Shown: positions 37,331 through 49,244, counted from the stretch's first letter. The stretch is DNA of 64,000 bases from Jacaranda mimosifolia (GCA_018894105.1 CM032120.1:33502710-33566709); one strand, 5' to 3'. Numbers and translations: made by a program. Notes: a model not told the origin generated them from the letters alone.

Positions 37331-38620
37331 AGCTTAGATATTCTCTAAGTTCAGTAAGGAGTTTATTTTAATTTTTTTTCCTTTATTTAATAAAAAAAAA
37401 AATTAGTTGTTTGAGTTAATTAGTTTATTGAGTGAAAAAAAAGGGGCAGTTTAGTTTTTTGAGTTTTTTTATTAGTTTAATTATTTTTCATTAAGTTTGA
37501 GTTTTAGTTTGTTAAGTTAAAAAAGAAAAAGAAAAAAATAGTTGTTTGAGTTAACTAGTTTGTTGAGTCAAAAAAAAAAAAGTCTAGTTTAGTTGTTTTT
37601 CCATTAAGTATGAGTTTTTAGTAGTTTAATTATTTTTTAAATTTAGATTTTTAGTTTATTAAGTTTTCTTAAAAAAAAAAAAAAAGGAGTTTAGTTATTT
37701 TTAAGTTTGAATTTTAGTCTGTTAAGTTAAAAAAAAAAGTTTTAGTTGTTTGAGTTAATTAGTTTGTTGAGTAAAAAAAAAAAAAGTAGTTTAGTTGTTT
37801 TTCTATTAAGTTTGAGTTTGTAATAGTTTAATTATTTTTATTAAGTTTGAGTTTTAGTTTATTAAGTTTTTCTTTAAAAAAAAAGTAGTTCAATTATTAT
37901 TTTTTTTAAGTTTGAGTTTTAGTTTGTTAAGTTAAAAAAAAGAAAAGAAAAAGTTCTAGTTATTTGAGTTAATTAGTTTGTTGAGTAAAAAAAAAAAGTA
38001 GTTTAGTTGTTTTTCTATTAAGTTTGAGTTTTTAATAGTTTAATTATTTTTATTAAGTTCGAGTTTTTAGTTTATTAAGTTTTTCTTTAAAAAAAAAAGT
38101 AGTTCAATTATATATATATTTTTTAAGTTTGAGTTTTAGTTTGTTAAGTTAAAAAAAGAAAAAAAAAAGTTCTAGTTATTTGAGTTAATTAGGTTGTTGA
38201 GTCAAAAAAAAAAGTAGTTTATTTTTTTTTTAAGTTTGAGATTTTAATAGTTTAATTATTTTTATTAAATTTGAGTTTTTAGTTTATTAAATTTTCTTTA
38301 AAAAATAGTAGTTTAATTATTTTTATTAAGTTTGAGTTTTTAGTTTGTTAAGTCAAAGGAGGGGGGGGGGGTTAATAGTTTGAGTTAATTAGTTTGTTGA
38401 AGTTAAAAAAAGAAGGTAATTTAATTTTTTTTTATTAAGTTTGAGTTTTTAATTTATTAAGTTTTCTTAAAAAAGAAAAGCTTAATTATTTTTATTAATT
38501 TTGAGTTTTTTTAGTTTGCTAAGTTAAAACAAAATCTATTATGTAATCTCAAAAAAAAATAATAAATAAATGTAGCATAGTTTATTATTAAAAAAAAAAG
38601 GAGGGGGCAAAAAGTTCTAA
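37331..38620 (+). repeat. T/A-rich degenerate tandem array in the element 1 spacer
   Basis: About 1.3 kb built from repeated AAGTTTGAGTTTTTAGTTTG words alternating with runs of 7-14 A, with larger recurring segments of roughly 100-200 bp (compare 37740-37900, 37950-38110 and 38160-38310). It is nearly free of C and has no ORF. Its place between integrase and the antisense gene matches the tandem-repeat-rich spacer of Ogre/Tat elements. Confidence 0.75.
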
Positions 38621-38627
38621 ACAAATT

Positions 38628-41479
38628 TCAAGTAAAAGGATTCAAATTCTTGAATTCTTCTTTGACAACCTCCAAGTGTTCCATTGAAGTTTGCAAATTC
38701 TCAATCACTTTATTACTCAATGGAGGAGTACTCTTGGTAGCATCAATTTCCTCTTCAGTCTCACGCATTTCAGTTTGAGCACTTTGAAGAAGTTGCTGTT
38801 GGCGTTTCAATAATGAAGTCAAATTCTTCTTACATTCCTTCAAATTATCAAGCTCCTTCCCAATACATTCTAGCTTTTCTTGGGTGGATTTAATTTGGTT
38901 CATTTCTTTGCTTTCTCTAGTTTGAGCATTATGGAGATGATTTTTGATCTCATCTACTTCTTGTGCAATAGTTTCATTGGAGGCTTTCTCAAAAAATGCT
39001 GACTTTGCTTCATCATAAGCAAGGGCCTTGTCAAACAATACTTCCAATAATTCTTCCACATTGGAGGCGTCAAATTTGCTAAAGCCCCTCATTGATTCTA
39101 GCACAAATTGAACATTATCTTTGATAGATGAGAGGGAATCAAGTGGAGTATTTGTTATTCTCTTGTGAAGGCCATCCCACAACATTTGAAGATACTCTTT
39201 TTGATGATTAAGTACAAATTTCTTACCTTCAAATACTGAGACTGGAGCACAAGGAGATGGTTGTTTAGCTTTGATACTATGAAGTACCTTGTTTTGCATG
39301 GTTGTGTCAATTGGAGCGCTCATGGCCAACAAGTTAGGTATCATGATTGATCCTTAGCTACCTTGGGATGTCTCATTTTCATCAACATTAATAATTTCAT
39401 TTTTCAACTGAAATGTTACTTGATTTGAGTTAGCCAATGATCAAAATGGGGCTTATTTAAAGAAGAAAAAAAAGATGAAGAAAAGAAAATAACCTCTTTG
39501 GCAAAGTTCTCTGTTGGCGAAGGATCACTTGGCTTTGGAGATTTGGGACCCTTTTTAAGCCTTTTCCAATGACGATCTACATTACTACTGCTGCTCGTTT
39601 CTAAAGGATAAGGATTCCTTCTCTTTTCTTTTGGAGGCTCGATGTCTTCTAAGTTGGGAATATTTTTAATAGCTTCAACAAGTGGTCTATCCCCTTTATT
39701 AGCATCCTTGTCCCTAAGGGAAATTTTGATTGGACTCAAGTTGATTAATCTTATAAAATTTTCTTCAAAGTAATCTCCATGAATTTTAGTCCACCATTTC
39801 TTGTGAGCATTCAAAGAGAATTTTTTTGCATTTGGGGGCACACAAGGAAACCATGCTGTATACATAGAATTATTCAAAGTGCATAAGCGCCAATAGCGAA
39901 GTCCTTCATCCAAATGGGCTGTGCGAATGTCATGAGCAAGAATCCCAGGAACTTCTTGATGATATCCAAATTGACGACTGAAGCGATGAGGACTATAAGG
40001 TTCAATAATAAAATAATCGCCTTGCCGCAAAGGAAGATGATTTGAGCAAATAGCAATAAAATATTTTTGCTCCAATTTTCTAGCCTTCCCATCATCAACA
40101 TATGAAAGTCCTTTATCTTTATTAATCATGGTGCAAGTTTAAGAAACAAAATCTCCTTTGTGAATTCTCTCACGAGCCTTCTTTGAATCATAATATTTTG
40201 TGCCTCCTTCGCCAGAATAAATTGCCATTTTGGGGCCACACATTCCTTGCCAAACTAGATATGTGTTTTGAAGTAGTACGCCAACCAAACATAGACAAAG
40301 TGGATAGGAAAAGAAGAATGGACACAACTAGGCCTTGGGGAACCTGAAATTTTATTTAAACCATTGTAGATGCTGGCTAAAACTGGAATAGCAAGACTAA
40401 CCTTCCTACCAGTGGCCATGATGCATGTTATCTTGAAGTGCTAGGGCGTATTGAATTAACATCATTGGTAGCAAGAACAAATGAGCAAAGCCAACAAGCC
40501 AAAAATGCTGCCAAATAAGTTTCTTCTCTCAAGTTCCCAGGAATTTCAAGTTTTGAAAACAATGCCTCCTTTGGAGTAGACCATTCTCCATGAACACCAA
40601 AATCGCCAAAAGGATTATGAGTTGATTTGGGCCGGACCATCTTTTTCTCCTTGCGTGATGGTGGTTGATGGTATTTTATTACTTTCCAGGACCAATACTT
40701 CACCCATTTTTCCATAGTAACTTGAGAAAGTTGACCTCCATGGGCACACTCTTTTGAAGTAAATAATAAGCTTGAAATAAGTATTTGCAGGAGTTGGGGA
40801 TAAATTTAAATCCTTTCTCAGCAACACCGATAAGCTCCTTGGCACAAAGAATCACTTCATCATAAAGAATTCCTGTAATAGGGAGGCTTGCAAAGTTGTG
40901 CAAATCCCATGGTGATATCGACAATTCTCCACAGGAAGTTAAAAGAGTATTTGTAAGTGGACACCATGCCTTGCAAAATGCTTTGATAATCTCAGAATTT
41001 CTATCATATATGAATAATGAAGCATACACTGGATCATATACTTGTGCGGCAATCAGCTTGTGCTTGCATCGGCTAAGAACATCTTCAGTCTACTCCTAAT
41101 ATTCTTTGATGTAATGGAATTCACCATCAAATTGAAGAGTTTCTCCCCACTTGGCTTTTCCCTCAATAATGTTGCGACCCAATGTTGGCAAGAGAATTGA
41201 TTCATTTGATTGTTGATGATGAATTAGTTCATTTGGAGGACAATGATTAGTTGCCCTTAAAGTCCACACCTTGGAAGTTTTAATCTCCCGGGACTACTCC
41301 TCGGTATGAAGTGAATTAGTCAGCCTTGGCCACTTTGTTGTGTATCTACCAATAAGTGGATTATAAGTAATCAAAAGTGTGCATTTCTCCATAGATTGAT
41401 TCTCTTGATCAAAATTAATCAAGTGTTGTACCAGCGCTAGTCGAAACATCTTTAAAGTGAACCATAGTGCAACCTGCAT
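38628..41479 (-). pseudogene. Antisense gene of element 1: plant mobile domain (PMD) protein with coiled-coil tail
   Basis: Runs opposite to gag-pol between integrase and 3' LTR. N-terminal piece 41479-41294. PMD region: 41029-40700 (YDRNSEIIKAFCKAWCPLTN, ELSISPWDLHNFASLPITG), frame change, 40715-40428 (REETYLAAFLACWLCSFVLA), frame change, about 40420-40330 (GRKVSLAIPVLASIYNGLNK), then 40327-39416 (YSGEGGTKYYDSKKARERIH, SPHRFSRQFGYHQEVPGIL). A TAA near 40138 sits between two parts of one frame. The C-terminal 238-residue frame (39344-38628) is heptad-rich (about residues 125-230), suggesting a coiled coil. PMD is the 'aminotransferase-like' domain shared with plant MAIN/MAIL1 proteins and many transposons; antisense PMD ORFs are known in Tat elements. 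Function unknown. At least two frameshifts and several stops break this copy. Confidence 0.8.
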
Positions 41480-41850
41480 GGATACGAGGAAAGCTAATCA
41501 AGTTGTTGAGAAAGAAAAAAAAAATGAAGAAAGGATGAAGATTGATGTGAAGAATGAAAGAAAAACAAACAGTTGTATTCATGTATAATGCTCATGTGAA
41601 TTGGTAAAAAATCAAGTTGACAACAATGCTAAAACAATGATATATATTCAAAGGGGCATTTTATCAAACATGAAGTGAGCATGAATAAAGTATTGAATGA
41701 ATGAGAGAAAAGGAAAAGTTTTGCATCAAAAAAGAAAAAAGAAAAAAAAAAATCAAGAACAAATACCCAACAATCAAGAGCAAATTCTTAACAATTGGCA
41801 GAACCAAATTCTCGATGTGTTGTTGTGTGCTTTTGAGCTCTCAATCGAGT
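41480..41850 (-). other. Presumed 5' leader of the antisense PMD gene
   Basis: Low-complexity A-rich sequence (plus strand) between the antisense ORF and its TATA box. It may hold an untranslated leader or an intron; no clear coding piece was seen. Confidence 0.4.
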
Positions 41851-41862
41851 CCTTTTTTATAG
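41851..41862 (-). promoter_or_regulatory. Minus-strand TATA box for the antisense PMD gene
   Basis: On the minus strand CTATAAAAAAGG, a good plant TATA box, about 370 bp upstream of the first recognisable antisense codons (41479). A matching arrangement exists in element 2 (56537-56545). Confidence 0.55.
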
Positions 41863-42674
41863 GCATTCATTAAGGTTAATCAATTTGAATGGGACTCAAC
41901 CTTCGATTTATGCATATCTCAATCCTACTGAGATGTGGTTTTACAGAAAACAGATTCCAACTTATCTTAGTATACTTGAAGTTAAAGATGAAAAGAAATC
42001 TTAGAGAAGTGGAGTTGTGCAGAAATTGCTTGAATTTCTTTCTGCTGAAGTTGTTTGCCGTGGAGAAATTGCTTTTGGAATTTGAAATCTTGAAACTTTG
42101 ATTGAAGTTGGAGTTAATTTGTTTAACCAACAAAACTTTGTGGTGGGGCCATGCATATTCAATCTCGGTTTGGAGTGGAATTTGTCAGGGAATGAATAAA
42201 AAAAACTTCAATTTGACGTGGCTTGCGGGAATGGGACTCTGCGGCAAAGAGGAAAAGGAAAATTCAAACCAAGTGGGAACTAAGGAAAATTGTTTGGCTG
42301 CTTGGATATTTCTTTGGCAATAAACAATTGCGAAGCTCTATCTTTATTCCTTGAAATGTTTGCTTTTGGATTCCAATCATGACGAATATTTGTTTAATTC
42401 GAGAGATAGTGGTTAGGTGGGTCTTTTTGACGTGAATACAAGCAATTGCAAATGCTTGGGCTATTTGAATTCAAGAGAAACAAATCTTGTTGCTGAATTT
42501 AGTTTTAAGAAATAGTGATTTTGGGTTTCTCATGTCAATTCTTGTTATCGGCCTCTATTTGGCCGACATATGTTATTGAATACATATGTATAATATGTTC
42601 TTGAATATTTCAAGTCTCGTCTCTCTTTTGGGATTGATTTGCACCCACTCGTCAAGGCTTGAAGTGGGGGCATT
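41863..42674 (+). other. Element 1 sequence between antisense promoter and 3' LTR
   Basis: No gene recognised; open frames at 41889-42101 and 42102-42323 have no known domain. It ends in the polypurine tract GAAGTGGGGG (42661-42670) that primes plus-strand synthesis next to the 3' LTR. Upstream promoter elements of the antisense gene could lie here. Confidence 0.5.
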
Positions 42675-43617
42675 TGTAAACATATTAAATTTTTGACCAA
42701 TTGAGAAGTGACAAAATATTGTATTAAATATTAATTTAAAATTTTCTATTTAAATTTTGGGATATATTAAATTTAATTTCAAAAGATAAATAATTTAATA
42801 TTTATTTTATACTCAAATCAAATATTGACATGTGTCAAAGATGAAGTGTCTGTATTTTTGGACCAATCAAATTAAAAATATTTGATATTGATATTATCTT
42901 TTGATGTATGATATTATCAAAATCAAATATATCTGATATTATCTCTTGATATTTGATATTATTTTATTAAAGAGATAACATTTAAAGGAGTTCAAGTCAA
43001 TAAGAAGTCTTCCATCAAGCACCCATATAATGAGGTGATTCTAGCTCATTTGACATAACACAAATTCCAGCAGACGAGAGAACCTTTGAAGAAGTCCAGC
43101 AATTCTCTCAAGCAAATTCAAGGAGATCCAAACGTTCAAGCCGTTCTTCAAGGAATTCATATATTTTTGGCGCTTGATTCGAGATTAAGGTGTGAAGCCC
43201 TCAAATTGGCATTATTTTTATTTAAGGAGATTCACGACGTTCAAGGTGTTCTTTGCGGAATTCATATATTTTTGGCATTTGATTCTAGATTAAGGTGCGA
43301 AACCCTCGAATTTGTATTATTTTTATTCAAGAAGATCCACGACGTTCAAGGTGTTCGATTTGAGATTAAGGTGCGAAGCCCTCAAATTGACGTTGTTTTA
43401 TTCAAATCAAATTTGAAAAAGGTCCACGGTGTTTAAGGCATTTTTCGCGGAGCTCATTAAATTCAAGATTATATTTGAAATGGAAGAATCAAAGGATTAA
43501 ATTAGAGATAGAATCCACAACTAATTAATTGATCTTAATTTTAATTTTAATTTTATTTGTACATTTTTTCTTATTTTGTGATTTTAATTATTACAGACAA
43601 GAAAACTTGATGTTACA
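42675..43617 (+). repeat. 3' LTR of element 1, 943 bp
   Basis: Same ends and order as the 5' LTR. Differences: a short deletion near the start (GACACATGTAAAAT reduced to GACAAAAT), a 14-bp deletion near 42791, and one additional, shortened unit of the internal GATCCACGACGTTCAAGG repeat (about 43110-43430), which makes it longer than the 5' copy. The ORF at 43086-43436 is only this repeat read through in one frame. Confidence 0.9.
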
Positions 43618-44475
43618 CCTGCATATATATATATATATGTATATAAATATCATAGTATTGTATAAAAGAAGGGATGAACATTCTAGCAATAAAAAATAAT
43701 AATCTACTTGCATTCTCTACAGTTTTCTTAAACTTTTTCTTTTGGATACTTCTATTTCTTCAATTCCTGGTTAGGTTTGTGGATGTAGTAAATTGATTCG
43801 CATCATTTAGTATTTTGATTCATTTTTATTTTGAGTATTAATTGTTGTGTTAAAAAAATATGATGCGATTTGTAATGTGTAAATTCTGAAGAAAAAAAAA
43901 TACAGATGGATATAATTTTGTAGTATAATAATATTAAATAATTTAATGTAATATTATTAAAAAAAATTATTTAATTTATTATAGGTCACATTATCTTCTT
44001 TTTTTCTTATAAATTAAATTATGTTGGATAAAAAGATGATATTAAGTTTAGTGTAAGAAAAGAAATTATTATTTAACTAGTTAGTGAATTAATAAAAAAA
44101 TTATTATTAAATTTAGTGTAATTCTAATTATATTGGGAGAATAAAAAAAATTATTGTTTATTTAATTAGTGAACTTTATTAATATTTAAACTAATATCTT
44201 AGGTGTAAAATAATAGTTATCACATATATGAAAGTAAAATATAATATTTTAAATTTGAAAATAATATTTGTAGGTATGAAAATAAAAATAAAAAGATCTT
44301 TTTCATTAAAAATGAGATTAATGAGCATATTTTTATTTTTGAAATATTATAAAATGAAAAATATTAGTTCAAAATACAACCAATCTTATCGCCCCTCTAA
44401 TTGTTGATGGATGATCAAGCAGTTGTGGTCAAAGGTGATGTGCGACATGACTTGCAATACATTGATATTTGGTCT
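43618..44475. other. Intergenic, no gene recognised
   Basis: AT-rich DNA starting with the right target duplication CCTGC (43618-43622) and an AT microsatellite (about 43625-43647). No coding pattern. Confidence 0.55.
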
Positions 44476-46125
44476 AGAGGGTATTTGGCTAAACTTATTT
44501 AAAATGTCTTATAAGCTCTTATATCTTATAACATGTTTTTGGAGCTTATAAGATACTAAGTCTTTTTTTAAAAATAAGTTTTTAAAATATTTGGATAAAA
44601 TAAGATCTTAAGTTTATAAGATATTAGTAATGACAATTTTGCAATTAGAGGATGTTTGGATGAGCATATAAGCTCCTCAAAACATCTCATAAAATGTTTA
44701 AGAGCTTATAAGATGTCAACAAACATTTGATAAATTTTTTTGACAAAGAGCATATAAGCTCTTAAAATAAAATGATAGGAGCTTATAAACATTTAAAAAA
44801 AAAAAAAGGAATTCTTAACTCAGAGGATGTTTGGCTAAGTTTATTTAAAAGGTATTATAAATTCCTACATCTTATAAGATGTTAAATCTTTTTCTAAAAA
44901 TAAATTCTTAAAGTGTTTGAATCTAATAAGATCTTGAAACAAATAAGATATTAGTAATGACAATTTTGTAATTAAGATTATTAAAATTAAGGGAGTTTGT
45001 TAAGATTTTAAGAATAAGAGGGTGTTTGGGTGAGTTTATAGGCTCCTCAAACATTTTATATAAGATGTTTTAGAGCTTATAATATATTAAAAAGTATTTG
45101 GTAAATTTCTTTTAAAATGAGCTTATAAGTTTCTAAAATAAGATGTACGGAGCTCATAAACCCTTTCTAAAAAGTAAGAAGTTCCTAACTTATTTTTAAG
45201 ATCTTAACAAAGTCTCTTAATTTTAATAATATTAATTACAAAATTATCATTACTAATAGTTTATAAGTTCTAAGATCTTATTTTATCCAAATACTTTAAG
45301 AACTTGTGTTTAAAAAAAGATCTAACATCTTATAAGCTCTAAAAACACCTTATAAGATTTAGGAGCTTATAAGACATTTTAAATAAGTTTAGCCAAACAC
45401 TCTCTTAATATGATTAAAATTAAGAGACTTTGTTAAAATTTTAAAAATAAGTTAGGAGTTCTTTACTTTTTTTAAAAACGTTTTTAAGTTCTTAACATTT
45501 TATTTTAGAGACTTAAAAGCTCTTTCTTAAAAAAATTTGCCACACACTTTTTGACATTTTATAAATTTTCAAACATCTTATAAGATGTTTCAAAAGCTTA
45601 TAAGCTTAAACACCCTCTTATTCTTATGATCTTAACGAGCTTCAAAAATATCTTATATAATACAGGAACTTATAAATCTTTCAAATAAATTTAGAGAGTG
45701 TTTGGGTGAGCTTATAACTTATAAGCTCTTCAAAGTATCTTATAAGATATTTAAGAGTTTATAAGTTGATAAAAATTGTTTGGTAATCTTTTTGTTTTTT
45801 TTTTGTTTTAGATAAAAAGAGCTTACAAGATCTTAAAATAAGATGTTAGAAGCTTTTAAGCTTTTTTAAAAAAAAGTAAGGAGACCCTAACTTATTTTTA
45901 AGATCTTAACAAGCTCCTTTATTTTTAACCATTTTAATTACAAAATTATCATTATTAACATATTATCAGGTCCAAGATCTTATTTTATCCAAATACTTCA
46001 ATAACTTATTTTAAAAATAAGATTCAATATCTTATAAGCTCCAAAAATATTTTATAATATGTAGGAGCTTATAAGATGTTTTAAATAAGTTTAGCCAAAC
46101 ACTCTCTTAGTCAAACACCTTCTTA
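44476..46125. mobile_element. Cluster of nested fold-back MITEs
   Basis: An outer element of about 930 bp begins near 44476 (AGAGGGTATTTGGCTAAACT) and ends near 45406 with the inverted copy (AGTTTAGCCAAACACTCTCT). The inverted repeats extend over 40 bp with few mismatches. Further starts of the same or a sister family lie near 44647, 44821, 45010 and 45693 (GAGTGTTTGGGTGAGCTTAT type), and further inverted ends near 45603 and 46108. Internal words such as ATCTTATAAGAT are palindromic. There is no ORF. The TIR style suggests hAT-type MITEs, but no target duplication was fixed. Confidence 0.65.
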
Positions 46126-46834
46126 ATACAATCTCAAAGAATGTGCCTTATCTCACACATATGATTCATACATTTTATTGTATATATTGTATGATTTGAA
46201 ATAATTTGAATTAGTTCAATAATATTGTTCTCATAATTATATGTGAAATTTAAAGTTAGAACCCTAAGTATACGATGTATTTGTGTAACTAAAAAATTAA
46301 AAAAAAAAAATACATTGATTTCATTGCCATAAGCAATGCAGCAACTAGAGGAAGCGAAGCATGTTAAAATTTATGAATCCAACCTAATTCAATTGGTCTT
46401 AAAATTTTGAGCATGAGTTCATATAGGTTCGATATAGGTGCATTTTATTAAGTTTTTAATTCGAAATGATTCAATAAAAAAATCTTTTTTTCTGAATTCA
46501 TAAACACAAATTTATGTTATTTCTAGTTCTTGATTTTTGTTCACGTCTCCTACTTTTTGATTTTAGTAAATTTTAAATTAAAGTGGACATCCTAAGCCCT
46601 AAATTTATTAATAAATTAGTTGTTCAGAATTATTTTAGTGTATAATTTTAGTATATGAATAATATTTTAAAATATTACAAATAAATATTATGTCTGTTAA
46701 TTAAAAAAATCTTCCGAACTTATATTTTAGCTAATATTGCATATTAATAGTAAACTACTTGACATGCAATACATGTCCATTGATTTTTGAAAAATGAAAA
46801 CTAATGGTTAATGATTGATAATTTGATATACACT
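46126..46834. other. Intergenic, no gene recognised
   Basis: AT-rich spacer between the MITE cluster and the CACTA MITE. No ORF or repeat of note. Confidence 0.5.
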
Positions 46835-46909
46835 AATCACTACAAAAAATGTTATATCAGTGACAAAATAATAAGTGACAATGTAAAAATTATCACTAAT
46901 GATTTGTAT

Positions 46910-47723
46910 TAATATGGGGAAGCCCAACAAGCTCAACTCACAAACGGTCAACCAAGCTCAAAACCTCATTGGGCTATTTTGCTAGCTCAATTACCAACAT
47001 CCCGTCAGTCGACAAGCATGCGGTCGATCAGCTCGAATATGATCATTGGGCCGCATGCTAGAGTGGCCTTTGGGCCTAAGTAGTCCCATCATATCGACCA
47101 GAGCATGGCTAGGTGATTGACAAACAAGGAAACATCTTGATCCTAGGAGGTCGATTCGAGAGATGCGAAGCATTCCCCCGCCACCAATCATCGTTGCATT
47201 GAATGCACCATAACTACTACTCTGCTACATTAAATGCGCTGACAGGCAGTATGCCTCTGTATTTATGAAGCATGCCTCCACTATACCACCAATCTGCCTT
47301 CGCATTAAATGCTGAGATCTCTTCCACACATTGGGAAGAAGAAAAACACGCCACTTTGAGAAGTTTTTAGGCAGAAAAAGATCTAAAGGTCTTCATACAA
47401 AAACAAAGGCCCTTATTACATGAGCAAGGTATCATGTACATTTTTACCTCTCAAGAGAGATTATATATACCCCATTACAATCCCTTAGTAAGGCATGTTC
47501 ATTATCACTTTGGCCCTCACTCGGTCGCTCCCTTTTATGGTCGATTTGCACTAACTTGAGCGTCGGAGTGCCATAGCTAAGGGACTCCTCAGCTAGCTTG
47601 ACGTGTGTTATTGGTTGCAGGACTCAACCTGCTCCCATCCAAGCAGTCCCCTTCAACTCACATTGTAGTCTATTTCAGTGGGCTAGAGCCTAGTCCATTG
47701 ATAAATATATCTAACCATCATCA
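46910..47723 (+). repeat. 5' LTR of element 2, 814 bp
   Basis: Starts TAATATGGGGAAGCCC (TG changed to TA) and ends CCATCATCA. A TATA-like TATATATA is at 47462-47469. Equal in length to the 3' LTR, with scattered substitutions. Confidence 0.88.
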
Positions 47724-47745
47724 TTTGGCACCATCTACGGGCTCT
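47724..47745 (+). other. Primer-binding site of element 2
   Basis: TTTGGCACCATCTACGGG immediately follows the LTR, where the tRNA primer would anneal. The tRNA was not identified. Confidence 0.5.
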
Positions 47746-47879
47746 AGAGTCTGTAACCTAAGCAATTGGTAAACACAAGGTGAGCTATTTTAGAAAGGGA
47801 GGAGGCTAGAAGGTCCCCGACCCCTCCTCCTCGTCCCCAGTAAGAGCAAGATGTGGTTGGACCCAGTTCCCAGCCTGAG

Positions 47880-49244
47880 CAACTAGTAATCCTAACTATG
47901 CCACAACTTATGCAGTTATAAGTGAGCAGATATTAGCCCAGATTTTAGCTCAGCTGTCAGCCGCTCTACAGAAACACAATAATCAGCTAACGCCATCCCC
48001 CATCCTTCACATCATCACAAAAGGCTCCAAAAAGTGGATAAGGCAAAATAGGAGATACATCGCCCCCTAATCGGCGTGACGACAGTCCAGGTCAATTCCC
48101 GTATGAGGAGAACCGTCCGTATCCCCGTGAAGAAGTGGCTAACTCCATGGAACATCTTATTCGACCCATTCGAGCCCAGAAGCACAATAGGGTCGAGCGA
48201 CATAAATCTCAACTGAGCAGAAGCATGTCACAAGCAAATTGAGAAGAATGAGAAGAGGTGTCGCACTAAGTCCAGCAGTTGAACAGATGCCTCATAGAAA
48301 TTTTGAGGCAAAAAAATAGAAAGGAACCTCCAGCATGATAGTACACCCAACTCCACCATGAGCACGAATCACCATTTATCTAAGAGATAATCGACGAGCG
48401 CATAGCTATCGATGCAAAGATTACGACAAGTCTGCCCCGGTATGATAGCTTAACAGACCCGAATGAGTACTTACTTTAGTTTGAGCACATGATGCAACTC
48501 CATAGGCACAATGAGTACATTCATGCGAAAATGTTGGTCACCACATTCCAGGGCATAGCACTTGATTGGTTCGCTAAGTTGGAGCCAGCATCTATTTTCT
48601 CTTACGACCAGCTTTGTGAAAAATTCCTCTACTAGTTTGCTAGCAAAAGGAAAGCAGGACTCCCCCACACTCATTTGCGTACGGTGAAACAGAATGAATG
48701 AGAATCTCTTCAGGATTTCTTTGCTAGGTTTAACACTGAAGTACTTAAAATTGACAGTCCCTGGATCGAATTCTTGATCGATGTGTTGTTCCTTGGTCTC
48801 ACACACAAGGAATATGCTAATGTCCTGGTCAAGGAAAGACCAAGGTCGTTGGAAGAGCTATTCGACCTTGCTGAGAGGTGTATGACCCAAGAGGACATGA
48901 ACAGACTGGTGTATAGGAACCCTGACAATGAAAAGAAGAAGGCCAAGGAAAAAGATGGTAGGCAACATAAGGATGATCATCGATCTCCCACCAAGAGATT
49001 TCACAACTACACCCCACTGAATACTATAAGGAATGAGGTCCTGTTCACCATCCAAAATGATAACCTCCTCAAAAAGCCTAGAAAGTTAACTGAAACTGAG
49101 ACCATGAAGAGATCCAAGAAATATTGTCACTTCCATAGACAGAAGAGGCATGACACTGAACATTGCTTTAACTTGCATGATGAGATTGAGATGTTCATTC
49201 AACAAGGACATCTGAAGAAGTTTGTTAATGAGAAAGCCAGATAG
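47880..49244 (+). pseudogene. gag of element 2, disrupted
   Basis: Capsid-like region about 48450-48770 reads FEHMMQLHRHNEYIHAKML, then ALDWFAKLEPASI, then SLQDFFARFNTEVLKID, with stops near 48477, 48634 and 48702. The open part 48774-49244 continues with FLGLTHKEYANVLVKERPRS and LFDLAERCMTQED, a basic linker, then the Tat-type finger KYCHFHRQKRHDTEHCFNLH and DEIEMFIQQGHLKKFV. The N-terminal part before 48450 is poorly resolved. It would package the element RNA; the stops make it non-functional. Confidence 0.82.

Larger units (their letters stand above)
29388..43617 (+). mobile_element. Element 1: full-length Tat/Ogre-type Ty3/gypsy retrotransposon, 14.2 kb
   Basis: Both LTRs begin TGTAAACATATTA and end GTTACA. 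The flanks CCCGC (29383-29387) and CCTGC (43618-43622) form a 5-bp target duplication with one transition. Order: 5' LTR, primer site, gag, protease, RT/RNase H, archaeal-type RNase H, integrase, repeat-rich spacer, antisense plant-mobile-domain gene, polypurine tract (GAAGTGGGGG, 42661-42670), 3' LTR. The second RNase H and the large 3' region with extra ORF mark the Tat lineage. Several stops and frameshifts interrupt gag-pol, so this copy is not autonomous, though its structure is complete. Confidence 0.9.

Noticed and set aside
37331..38620. Possible CRISPR-like or satellite array
   Set aside because: Units are degenerate, without uniform spacers, and lie inside a eukaryotic retrotransposon spacer.
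43086..43436. 116-codon frame with repeated peptide units (DSRLRCE, IHDVQGV)
   Set aside because: It is the tandem repeat inside the 3' LTR read through in one frame; the equivalent 5' LTR does not keep the frame.
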